64,000 bases of DNA from NCBI GenBank assembly GCA_001709035.1, contig LVKA01000008.1, positions 620,001 to 684,000 on the forward strand, in the 5' to 3' direction. The position numbers and the translations under genes are program-made. Positions 46,371-54,097 of this stretch are shown here, one piece after another. Each line of letters starts with the position of its first letter. Position 1 is the first letter of the stretch. The DNA comes from Candidatus Thiodiazotropha endoloripes (GTDB lineage Bacteria; Pseudomonadota; Gammaproteobacteria; Chromatiales; Chromatiaceae). The notes beneath the pieces were generated by a model. The model was not told the origin of the DNA. It saw nothing but the letters and a program-made list of their open reading frames with translations, and did no database searches.

Positions 46371-47015
46371 ATGCGGGTACTGGTAATAGATGACCATGCT
46401 CTGTTTCGAATTGGTCTGCAGGAACTGCTGGAGCGGCGTGGTATTGATGTGATCGCCATAGGCGACTGTCTTAAAGGCATCGAAACAGTGGCCCATGAAC
46501 GACCGGATGTGGTGCTGTTGGATATGCGGATGCCGGACATGACCGGTACCGAAGTACTGAGTGTGCTGCGCAAACACTATCCTCAGATGCCAATCAGTAT
46601 GCTGACCACCAGCCGCGAGGAGACGGATGTCATCGAAGCCCTGCAGAACGGCGCGCAAGGCTATCTGCTGAAAGATATGGAACCCGACGAGTTGATCGAT
46701 GCCCTGCAACAGATCACCAAAGGTCAAACTGTGGTCGCCAACGAGTTGACTGGGATTCTGGCCAAGGCGGTACAGGGGGAGCAACCCAGCAGCAGTGCGC
46801 CTACCTCTTCGCTGGATGATCTGACTCCCCGGGAGCGGGAGATTCTGTGTCACCTCGCGGATGGTCAAAGCAACAAAGTGATAGCGCGAAACCTGGGAAT
46901 CTCCGACGGTACCGTGAAGCTTCATGTTAAAGCGATCCTTAGAAAACTTGAGGTCCATTCACGGGTTGAAGCCGCGGTGATTGCCGTAGAACAAAACCTC
47001 TGTTCAAGAGGGTAG
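46371..47015 (+). CDS. NarL/FixJ-family response regulator
   Basis: 214 residues. The receiver domain starts VLVIDDHALFRIGLQELL and has the phosphorylated Asp in VVLLDMRMPDMTG, with LLKDMEPDELIDAL near its end. The C-terminal LuxR-type helix-turn-helix is LTPREREILCHLADGQSNKVIARNLGISDGTVKLHVKAILRKLEVHSRVEA. It is the probable partner of the NarX-like kinase just upstream; its targets are unknown. The rhodanese gene follows after 10 nt, which suggests a shared transcript. Confidence 0.93.
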   Translation: MRVLVIDDHALFRIGLQELLERRGIDVIAIGDCLKGIETVAHERPDVVLLDMRMPDMTGTEVLSVLRKHYPQMPISMLTTSREETDVIEALQNGAQGYLLKDMEPDELIDALQQITKGQTVVANELTGILAKAVQGEQPSSSAPTSSLDDLTPREREILCHLADGQSNKVIARNLGISDGTVKLHVKAILRKLEVHSRVEAAVIAVEQNLCSRG

Positions 47016-47025
47016 GCTTTTTATA

Positions 47026-47496
47026 ATGAAAAATTTTTTAAACCTGATCAGTGATTGTCTGGGGGATGTGCAAGAGATCATGCCCTGGGACCTGGAAGAG
47101 CGGTTGGAGGCAAATCCTAAGTTACTTATTGTGGATGTCAGGGAGCCCTATGAGTATGACGCGATGCATATCGAGAACTCGGTTCTTGCGCCCCGCGGGA
47201 TACTTGAATCGGCCTGTGAGTGGGACTATGAAGAGACCATTCCCGAACTGGTCAAGGCACGCCAGCGGGAGGTGGTTGTGGTGTGCCGCTCCGGCTATCG
47301 CAGTGTGCTGGCCGCCTTCTCCATGAAGATGCTCGGTTTCGAAAACGTGGTCTCACTGAAGACCGGCCTGCGGGGCTGGAACGACTTTGAGCAACCGCTG
47401 GTGAACGCCGAGGGTGAGTCGGTGGACATCGACGATGCGGATGACTACTTCACCCCCAATCTGCGGGAAGATCAGCTGAGTCCCAAACCGGCCTGA
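47026..47496 (+). CDS. rhodanese-like sulfurtransferase
   Basis: 156 residues, a single rhodanese domain with a short acidic C-terminal tail. The active-site loop is VVVCRSGYRSVLAAFSMKMLGF (catalytic Cys), preceded by LIVDVREPYEYDAMHIENSVLAPRG. It carries persulfide sulfur on the cysteine. It follows the NarL-like regulator by 10 nt and may be controlled with it. Confidence 0.9.
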   Translation: MKNFLNLISDCLGDVQEIMPWDLEERLEANPKLLIVDVREPYEYDAMHIENSVLAPRGILESACEWDYEETIPELVKARQREVVVVCRSGYRSVLAAFSMKMLGFENVVSLKTGLRGWNDFEQPLVNAEGESVDIDDADDYFTPNLREDQLSPKPA

Positions 47497-47564
47497 GATT
47501 GTGTTTAACCGCGAATGGGAGGGGATTAAGGTGGGGGCACCCTATACCCAGAAATCAACAGTAG

Positions 47565-47583
47565 GGTGGGGCCTTGCCCCACC
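47565..47583. repeat. short perfect hairpin, GGTGGGGC arms
   Basis: An 8-bp perfect stem (GGTGGGGC, 3-nt loop, GCCCCACC) between the convergent rhodanese and cysG genes. It could end transcription in either direction, but no T run follows. Confidence 0.5.
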
Positions 47584-47690
47584 AAATACTGCTTGTGGTG
47601 CGGCTAAGAGTCTGAGTTGTTGATTAACCGCAAATACACACCAATCACCACAACTTAAGGCAAATAATTGGCTATGCGTCCATTTGCGGC

Positions 47691-49115
47691 TTAAAAATCT
47701 ACCGGTGAAGTGGCGCCCTGCTCGGAATGGGGTGGCGTCTCGAACCAGGCCAGCTTCTCATGCAGTTCGACTACGTGGCCGACAATGATCAGTGTAGGAG
47801 GCTTGGGGCGTTCCCGTTCCACTGTCTCCAGGATATTCTCCAGGGTGCCGGTGAAGACACGCTGCATATGGGTCGTGCCCTGCTGGATCAGGGCGATCGG
47901 CATGTCGCCGGACACACCATGAGCCTGCAGTTCCCGACAGATCACCGGTAGGCCAACCAGCCCCATGTAGAAAACCACGGTCTGGTTCGGTTGCGCCAGC
48001 ATATCCCAGTTCAGGTTCATGCTGCCGTCTTTCAGATGGCCGGTGACGAAGGTGACTGACTGGGCGTAGTCCCGATGGGTGAGCGGAATTCCGGAGTAGG
48101 TGGCGCAGCCCGCCGCAGCGGTGATTCCCGGAATCACCTGAAACGGCACCCCTTCAGCGGCCAGGGTATCGATCTCCTCGCCACCACGGCCGAATATAAA
48201 GGGATCCCCCCCCTTCAGCCGCAATACCCGCTTTCCCTGTTTGGCGAGACTGGCCAGCAGCTTGTTGATCTCTTCCTGGCGCATGGCGTGCTTGTCGCGC
48301 TCTTTGCCCACATAGACATGCTCCGCGTCGTGACGGGTCATCTCGAGAATCGGTTTTGCCACCAGCCGGTCGTAGACCACCACGTCCGCCTGCTGCATCA
48401 GACGCAATGCACGGAAGGTCAGCAGGTCCGGATCCCCCGGTCCGGCGCCGACCAGGTAGACCTCACCCATCTCCTGGTCCAGACGGGGATCCGCCAGAAG
48501 ACGCTCCATCAGCTGATCCGCCTCCTCATCGTGACCGGAAAAGACCCGCTCGGCAACACCCCCCTCCAGTACCCGGTCCCAAAACAGGCGCCGGTCCTCC
48601 GGATTGTTGAAATGGTCCTTGACCCGTTGGCGAAAGCGGTTGCACAGGTTCGCTAGGCGGCCATAACCGGCAGGGATCAGGGATTCCAGTCTGGAGCGGA
48701 TCAGACGCGCCAGTACTGGCGATGCTCCACCGGTTGAGACGGCGGCCACCACCGGTGAGCGGTCGATGATCGAGGGGACGATGAAACTGCACAATTCAGG
48801 CTGGTCCACCACATTGACGGGAATACGCTTGGCGTGGGCCAGCTCGGCTATATGCCGATTGAGTTGTGGATCGTCGGTGGCGGCAATCACCAGATGACGG
48901 TCGTTGATATCCTCATCCTGGAAGCCCCTCGCCTGGTGATTGAGGCGCCCCATATCCCGCCAAGTGATCAGATCGTGGGTCAATTCAGGGGAGACCAGAA
49001 CCACATCCGCCGCGGATTTGAGCAGTAGTGAGATTTTTCTTTCAGCGACTGCACCGCCGCCTACCACCAGGCATGATTTGTTTCTGATGTTCAGGAATAT
49101 TGGGAAAAATTCCAT
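47691..49115 (-). CDS. cysG: siroheme synthase CysG (fused methyltransferase, dehydrogenase, ferrochelatase)
   Basis: 474 residues from the ATG at 49115; the frame is open to 49184, but MEFFPIFLNIRNKSCLVVGGGAVAERKISLLLKS is the family start. The N-terminal half is the CysG-B dehydrogenase/ferrochelatase (NAD-binding GGGAVAERK, SPVVAAVSTGGASPVLARLIR). The C-terminal half is SAM uroporphyrinogen methyltransferase (VYLVGAGPGDPDLLTFRAL, DVVVYDRLV, RLKGGDPFIFGRGGEE, PGITAAAGCATYSGIPLTHRDYAQSV). It makes siroheme, needed by sulfite reductases of DSR and assimilatory types. A rhodanese-tusA-dsrE2 cluster is divergent next door. Confidence 0.96.
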   Translation of the reverse strand: MEFFPIFLNIRNKSCLVVGGGAVAERKISLLLKSAADVVLVSPELTHDLITWRDMGRLNHQARGFQDEDINDRHLVIAATDDPQLNRHIAELAHAKRIPVNVVDQPELCSFIVPSIIDRSPVVAAVSTGGASPVLARLIRSRLESLIPAGYGRLANLCNRFRQRVKDHFNNPEDRRLFWDRVLEGGVAERVFSGHDEEADQLMERLLADPRLDQEMGEVYLVGAGPGDPDLLTFRALRLMQQADVVVYDRLVAKPILEMTRHDAEHVYVGKERDKHAMRQEEINKLLASLAKQGKRVLRLKGGDPFIFGRGGEEIDTLAAEGVPFQVIPGITAAAGCATYSGIPLTHRDYAQSVTFVTGHLKDGSMNLNWDMLAQPNQTVVFYMGLVGLPVICRELQAHGVSGDMPIALIQQGTTHMQRVFTGTLENILETVERERPKPPTLIIVGHVVELHEKLAWFETPPHSEQGATSPVDF

Positions 49116-49293
49116 AAAATACAACCGGTTAATAAGTGTTTGTTGTTCAAGGTTTTGCCATTGCGAGACTCTAGCATGAGTCAATCACATTAAAAAAGCC
49201 AGGCTTTAGGCGGCTAATCAAACTTGCAATATTTAAACACATTAATATACTAATTAACTCTGTTTTTAGAGATATTGAGGCTGCCCGAACGTG

Positions 49294-49620
49294 ATGATAA
49301 AGGAAATAGACGCTTCCGATCTTGAGGCCCGCATGGCCAAAGACGGTGATTTTCTGCTACTGGACATCCGTAGTGCCGGTGAACTGGCGCAGGGGGTGTT
49401 ACCGGATGCCGAGCATATTCCGATGCATCTGATTCCTGTTCGCATGTCCGAGCTGCCAAAAGACAAGGATCTGATCCTCTACTGCCACAGTGGAGCGCGT
49501 TCCTACCACGCATGTGCCTATCTGGCGCAGCAGGGCTTCGACAACGCAGTCAATCTACGCGGCGGCATTCTGGGTTGGGCGAGATCGGGTTATCGTCTGG
49601 AGACCAGGCTGGCCAGCTGA
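49294..49620 (+). CDS. rhodanese of the rhd-tusA-dsrE2 sulfur relay
   Basis: 108 residues from the ATG at 49294 (a GTG one codon earlier is in frame). Single rhodanese domain: LLLDIRSAGELAQGVLPDAEHIPMHLIPVRM, then the active-site loop LILYCHSGARSYHACAYLAQQGF and VNLRGGILGWARSGY. It can take sulfane sulfur on its Cys and pass it to TusA. The neighbours tusA and dsrE2 make the cluster seen in purple sulfur bacteria and other sulfur oxidisers. Confidence 0.92.
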   Translation: MIKEIDASDLEARMAKDGDFLLLDIRSAGELAQGVLPDAEHIPMHLIPVRMSELPKDKDLILYCHSGARSYHACAYLAQQGFDNAVNLRGGILGWARSGYRLETRLAS

Positions 49621-49808
49621 GGCCAACCGTTCCGGATCAGGTTGAAAAGATTTACAGGCAGGCCGGAATTGGTTCCGGGTCTGCGGTTTTGGAGGGGATT
49701 GGAGCGGACAGAAGCTTGCGTTTGTAAGTCGCTTGTCATATAAAGGTCCGTCTGATTTTTACCCAAAAACGATACACACACACAATTTAAAAAGCTGGAG
49801 GTCATACC

Positions 49809-50039
49809 ATGGCAGATTTTGATCAAGAACTGGACGCAAGCGGACTCAACTGTCCCCTGCCGATTCTGCGTGCGAAAAAAACCCTGAATGGTATGGAGTC
49901 CGGTAAAGTTCTGCACATCATTGCAACTGATCCAGGCTCAGTTAAGGATTTCGAAGCCTTCGCCAATCAGACGGGTAATGAGCTGATGGAATCCAAGGAA
50001 GTTGGCGGTAAGTTTGAATTCCTCATCAAAAAGGCCTGA
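49809..50039 (+). CDS. tusA: sulfur carrier protein TusA
   Basis: 76 residues. DASGLNCPLPILRAKKTLNGMESGKVLHIIATDPGSVKDFEAF contains the CPxP motif with the sulfur-accepting Cys. Ribosome site CTGGAGG precedes the ATG by a few nt. TusA passes persulfide between rhodanese, DsrE-type proteins and further enzymes of sulfur oxidation. It lies between the rhodanese gene and the DsrE2 gene. Confidence 0.94.
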   Translation: MADFDQELDASGLNCPLPILRAKKTLNGMESGKVLHIIATDPGSVKDFEAFANQTGNELMESKEVGGKFEFLIKKA

Positions 50040-50089
50040 TCAGCGATCAGTTTGCCAATCCCATTAGGGACTTAATTGGAGACGAAGCA

Positions 50090-50572
50090 ATGTCAGACGA
50101 AAAAAAGTTAGCGATAATTGCGACTAAAGGCTCTTTAGACTGGGCCTATCCGCCATTTATCCTGGCCTCAACAGCCGCTGCACTGGGTTACGAAACCGAG
50201 ATCTTCTTCACTTTCTACGGTCTGCAGCTCCTGAAAAAGGATCTGGATCTGGAAGTGACCCCGCTGGGCAATCCCGGTATGCCGATGCCGATGGGTATGG
50301 ACAAGTGGTTTCCTGTGGTCGGTCTGGCGCTGCCAGGCATGCAGGGCATGATGACCAGCATGATGAAGAAAAAGATGGCTTCAAAAGGCGTTGCCGACCT
50401 GGCTGAGCTGCGTGAGCTTTGTCAGGAAGCCGAAGTCAAGCTGATCGCCTGTCAAATGACAGTGGATCTGTTCGAGATGAATACCTCTGAATTCATCGAC
50501 GGTATCGAATACGCCGGTGCCGCCAGATTCTTCGAATTCGCGGGTACTAGCGATATCTGCCTTTACATTTAA
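50090..50572 (+). CDS. dsrE2: DsrE2-type sulfurtransferase-like protein
   Basis: 160 residues. KLAIIATKGSLDWAYPPFILASTAAALGYETEIFFTFYGLQLL is the start of DsrE/F-like family proteins; the long middle loop with Met-rich PGMPMPMGMDKWFPVVGLALPGMQGMMTSMMKKKM is typical of DsrE2, thought to be membrane-associated. VKLIACQMTVDLFEM holds the conserved Cys. It probably exchanges sulfur with TusA. A strong terminator follows at 50595, closing the cluster. Confidence 0.92.
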   Translation: MSDEKKLAIIATKGSLDWAYPPFILASTAAALGYETEIFFTFYGLQLLKKDLDLEVTPLGNPGMPMPMGMDKWFPVVGLALPGMQGMMTSMMKKKMASKGVADLAELRELCQEAEVKLIACQMTVDLFEMNTSEFIDGIEYAGAARFFEFAGTSDICLYI

Positions 50573-50594
50573 CCCTGAGTAAATGCAGTCACGG

Positions 50595-50623
50595 CGCCGC
50601 CCCACAAGGGCGGCGTTTTTTTT
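50595..50623 (+). terminator. Rho-independent terminator of the sulfur-relay cluster
   Basis: An 8-bp GC stem (CGCCGCCC / GGGCGGCG) with a 5-nt loop and eight T residues (50616-50623), 20 nt after the dsrE2 stop. Confidence 0.92.
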
Positions 50624-50783
50624 GCGCTTGAAAAAGCCACACTGGGGTTGCCAGCGGCTAAGCTTTCACAAGCCGCTAATGCCGGCCAATCACCGCAAGC
50701 ATCCACAAAATGTATCGACCGGGTAGCCGCTCTGGCTCGTATTGAACGGGGCTGTTCAGAGTTAAAACTGAATTTAAATGGAT

Positions 50784-50812
50784 AAAAAGGGGTGCGGCAA
50801 TCAGCCGCACCC
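50784..50812 (-). terminator. Rho-independent terminator of the FadL-like gene
   Basis: A 9-bp stem (GGGTGCGGC / GCCGCACCC) with a T run read on the minus strand, 22 nt after the stop of the porin gene. Confidence 0.9.
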
Positions 50813-50834
50813 GAATTATGGATCGTCAGATCTT

Positions 50835-52112
50835 CTACATGAAGGTCTTGGTCACGCCGAGACCGAACAGATGCACACTGGAGTCGTAGGTGCCGTTCAC
50901 AGCGGTGGTGCCGTTCAACTCCTCACCCACAACGGCGGCTTTGTCGCTGTTGATGGTCCGTTTGTCGAAGTCCACATACATATAGGCCACATCGAATGTC
51001 CAGCCATCATCGATGGTGTGTCCAACGCCCAGGCTGTACAGCTGACGATCCGCATCAGGCACCCGCGGACTGAAATAGTCTTCTTTCTGTGGGGTTTCGT
51101 CGTAGGTGTAGCCAATCCTCAACTGGGTCGCCTTGGAGAAGTCATAGGTCACGCCTAGACGGTAGGCGGAGGCATTGTCGAAGTCGTTGACACTGGTAAA
51201 AATGTTGGAGCCGAACTGCTCATTTTTGACTTCCAGGGTATCGAACTTGTTCCAGCCGGTACGGGTGTAGTCAAATTCGATCGCCAGCTTTTCAGTGGCT
51301 TCATAGCGAGCCCCAACCTGCAGTCGCCAAGGCAGCTCAAGGGTCGCAGTGACCTCGTCTGAGAGGGTCGAGGGCAGAACGCCGACGTCATCATCCAGGG
51401 TGCCTTCCGCTTTGATCTTCGAACTGGAGTGGTAGTTCAGACCGAAACTCCAGCTATCCACCACCAACAGGCCGCCCAGGTTGAAACCGACACCCTGGCC
51501 GTCACCTTCCAGATTAAAGCCCGGATAGGTGCCGCCATCGTTGAGAACGCTGTTGAACAGCACTTCCCGCATCCAGTAGTAGTCAACACCGATTGCCAGA
51601 GCGGCCTGATCGTTGAGTTTGTAGGAGGCGCTGGGGCTGAAGGCGACGATCTCAAGCTTGGTCTGTGTGGGCATGAATGAACCCAACGGATATTGATCAC
51701 TGTAGGTATCCGTCTCCCAGTCGGTCTCCAGACCGAAGGGGGCATTGACTGAAATACCCAGGGACCACTCCTCGTTGAGGGTGTCGTGTGCGGATATGGC
51801 CGGTACGGCAACCAGTTCGTTGCCTTCGCTGTCGACCGTTCCTGATCCGGTATCGACGCTCAGGTCGGGTAGCACCAGGTTGGTTCCCAAAGAGACGGAA
51901 CTGCCTTCGTGAAAGGACATGGCGGCCGGGTTATAGGGGATGGCTCCCAGGATTTCGTGATTTGCGACCAGCGCGTTGGATGTGGCCGTGCCTGCGATGC
52001 TCAGCTCCGGAATGGCGAAGCCTGAGGCCTGTACCCCAGAGCTGGCCATCAACAGGGCCGAACTGCAGGCGACTGCCAGGGTTGTGGCTTGAAACTTATT
52101 TTTATGGTGCAT
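50835..52112 (-). CDS. OmpP1/FadL-family outer membrane transport protein
   Basis: 425 residues from the ATG at 52112, after GGAGG; the frame is open further upstream. A signal peptide (ATTLAVACSSALLMASSGVQA) ends before SGFAIPELSIAGTATSNALVANHEILGAIPYNPAAMSF, which is the family N-terminal plug/hatch with the NPAA motif. The rest alternates as beta strands (EWSLGISVNAPFGLETDW, LRIGYTYDETP, GWTFDVAYMYVDF) and ends in Phe-rich FGLGVTKTFM. It imports fatty acids or other hydrophobic compounds. It stands alone with its own terminator. Confidence 0.91.
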   Translation of the reverse strand: MHHKNKFQATTLAVACSSALLMASSGVQASGFAIPELSIAGTATSNALVANHEILGAIPYNPAAMSFHEGSSVSLGTNLVLPDLSVDTGSGTVDSEGNELVAVPAISAHDTLNEEWSLGISVNAPFGLETDWETDTYSDQYPLGSFMPTQTKLEIVAFSPSASYKLNDQAALAIGVDYYWMREVLFNSVLNDGGTYPGFNLEGDGQGVGFNLGGLLVVDSWSFGLNYHSSSKIKAEGTLDDDVGVLPSTLSDEVTATLELPWRLQVGARYEATEKLAIEFDYTRTGWNKFDTLEVKNEQFGSNIFTSVNDFDNASAYRLGVTYDFSKATQLRIGYTYDETPQKEDYFSPRVPDADRQLYSLGVGHTIDDGWTFDVAYMYVDFDKRTINSDKAAVVGEELNGTTAVNGTYDSSVHLFGLGVTKTFM

Positions 52113-52159
52113 GCGGATCCTCCACCTTTCTGTTGTTATGTCCAGACCGGCCTTGCTTA

Positions 52160-52222
52160 AGGAACCTCTGAACAAGTCATGAACCGACAATCTGTTCGGC
52201 TCAGATTTATTCAGAGGTTCCT
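52160..52222. repeat. short inverted-repeat element (63 bp)
   Basis: AGGAACCTCTGAA and TTCAGAGGTTCCT form perfect 13-bp arms, with a smaller near-palindrome inside (AACCGACAATCTGTTCGG). It lies in the 52113-52467 gap between the divergent porin and LysR genes, upstream of the porin start. Similar AGGAACCTCTGAA ends are, from memory, scattered in other proteobacteria. The remaining gap shows nothing else clear. Confidence 0.65.
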
Positions 52223-52467
52223 AAATTTATTCTTAGGTCCTGGTTGAGTCTGGTGCGATTCTATTCCTGATCAGACCATTTATCATCCATCGGCAAGTTC
52301 AGTCAAACTGAAGATCAGTTAAATGTGCGAACAGGCCCGAGCAGAAATTACCATAACCTGTCTGCGGGAAAAAAGGAAAAGTGACTCAGCGCTCCCTAAA
52401 GCTAGCTGTTTGTGGTATAAAAGTTGTTTATCCATACAAAGAACAACTGATCGGACATCATAGACAC

Positions 52468-53376
52468 ATGGCGGATCGTAGATTACAGGTTTTTCATACA
52501 GTTGCGCGTCTTTTAAGCTTTACCAAGGCGGCTGAGACCTTGCATATGACCCAGCCGGCAGTAACCTTTCAGGTGCGGCAACTGGAAGAGTATTTCAATA
52601 CCCGATTGTTCGACAGAACCCACAACCGGATCAGCCTGACCGAGGCTGGGGAGCGGGTATTCAGTTACGCCGATCGCATTTTCGACCTGTATGCGGATAT
52701 GGAGAACTCTGTCAGGGAGATGACCGGAGAGATCCGTGGTGCATTGACCATTGGTGCCAGTACCACCATCGCAGAGTACATGCTGCCCTCGTTACTGGGC
52801 GATTTCGGTACACGTTATCCGGAGGTGACGATCCATCTGCGGGTTTCAAACTCCGAAGGGATTGTCTCCATGGTGGAGAACAACAATATCGACCTGGGAG
52901 TCGTGGAGGCGCCGGTCGGTAACAAGAATCTGGTGGTTGAAGTTTGCCGTAATGATCAATTGGTGGCCATCGTACCGCCCAACCATGACCTGGCGAATCA
53001 GGAGACCGTGGCGATAGAGGAGTTGCTGGAGTACCCCTTTATCTGCCGGGAAGAGGGTTCGGGTACCCGTGAAGTGATCAACGAGTATCTGGATAATAAT
53101 TGTGCCGACTCGACACTCAATATCTACATGGAGCTGGGTAGTCCGGAAGCGGTAAAAGGCGCCGTGGAAGCGGGTATGGGTGTCTCGGTGGTCTCCCGGG
53201 CGACCATCCAGAAAGAGTTGAAGCTGGATACCCTGAGGGCGATCAATCTGGCGCCGGCAATGGAGCGTCCATTCTCATTTGTCCATCAGAAGCAAAAATT
53301 TCGCCTGCGGGCCATGGAAGAGCTGCTCGAATTTGCTCGTGGCTATTGTGAGGATCATGCTGAAGAGCAGTTGTAG
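52468..53376 (+). CDS. LysR-family transcriptional regulator
   Basis: 302 residues from the ATG at 52468, where MADRRLQVFHTVARLLSFTKAAETLHMTQPAVTFQVRQLEEYFNTRLFDRTHNRISLTEAG is the winged helix-turn-helix; a frame from 52381 would add an unlikely leader. The effector domain (about 90-295) follows: GALTIGASTTIAEYMLPSLLGDF, FICREEGSGTREVINEYL. It is of the CysB/selenium-metabolism type in general layout. The effector is unknown. Divergent from the FadL-like gene, which may be its target. Confidence 0.9.
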   Translation: MADRRLQVFHTVARLLSFTKAAETLHMTQPAVTFQVRQLEEYFNTRLFDRTHNRISLTEAGERVFSYADRIFDLYADMENSVREMTGEIRGALTIGASTTIAEYMLPSLLGDFGTRYPEVTIHLRVSNSEGIVSMVENNNIDLGVVEAPVGNKNLVVEVCRNDQLVAIVPPNHDLANQETVAIEELLEYPFICREEGSGTREVINEYLDNNCADSTLNIYMELGSPEAVKGAVEAGMGVSVVSRATIQKELKLDTLRAINLAPAMERPFSFVHQKQKFRLRAMEELLEFARGYCEDHAEEQL

Positions 53377-53403
53377 GCTCTAACTGCAACGAGGTTGGTA
53401 TCG

Positions 53404-53796
53404 GTGCATATTGTACCCAAACAGCAAAAGCTCGATCCTGAGCAGCAGCGGCTGCTAGACCTCTTTGAGCGGATTGCGCCGAGTGATCGGGACTCCCTGT
53501 TGGCGTTTGCTGAGTTTCTGTCACAACGACCCTCTCAGGAGGCCGTGTCTGTTGATCGAAGCTCGCCCCTGGAACCAAAACAGCTCGAACGGCCTGCGGA
53601 TGAGTCCGTGGTGAAAGCGATCAAGCGTCTCTCCGAGAGCTACTTTATGCTTGAACGGGATCAGTTGCTGGATGAGACCTCGTCCCTGATGACCTCCCAT
53701 GTCATGCAGGGTAGAACCGCCGTGGAAGTGATCGATGATTTGGAAGCGCTGTTTAAAAAGCACTATCAAAACTATCTGAGCGAGTCGTCGGGTTAA
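53404..53796 (+). CDS. small helical protein of unknown function
   Basis: About 130 residues from the GTG at 53404 (TTG at 53395 also possible; GAGG lies before it). The first part (LDLFERIAPSDRDSLLAFAEFLSQR) and last part (VKAIKRLSESYFMLERDQLLDETSSLMTSHVMQGRTAVEVIDDLEALFKKHYQNYL) are helical; between them is a flexible, Pro/Glu-rich linker. No family is recognised. It follows the LysR gene by 27 nt, and its stop lies 2 nt before foldback copy F. Confidence 0.65.
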   Translation: MHIVPKQQKLDPEQQRLLDLFERIAPSDRDSLLAFAEFLSQRPSQEAVSVDRSSPLEPKQLERPADESVVKAIKRLSESYFMLERDQLLDETSSLMTSHVMQGRTAVEVIDDLEALFKKHYQNYLSESSG

Positions 53797-53798
53797 CT

Positions 53799-54065
53799 AG
53801 GGCCTGTTAACACGAATCCAATACGTCCTGTTGTGCCTGAAAAAGCGCCAATCAAGGCGCGAGGAGTGTAGTTTGGTTATTCCAAATGAGCGACGAGCAA
53901 CGCCGAGTGGCGCTTTTTCAGGCGCAACCCGAAGGGCTGGGTCTGTTTTTGCGCCCAGCGGCGTTATCATTCACTCATGTAGAATGACGACACGACGCTC
54001 ATTCTGCCTTGCTGGGCACAAAAACAGACCCAGCAGGACGTATTGGATTCGTGTTAACAGGCCCT
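53799..54065. repeat. Foldback element family 1, copy F (267 bp)
   Basis: A complete copy flanked by TA at each end. Both ends read AGGGCCTGTTAACACGAATC inward. Hairpin I comes first and hairpin II second (arms 53936-53951 and 54019-54034, perfect 16 bp), the reverse of copy C, with which it shares length and most bases. It separates the LysR pair from the PerM-like gene. Confidence 0.93.
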
Positions 54066-54097
54066 AACATCCGCCTATTTGGTACCGGGTTATTCAA

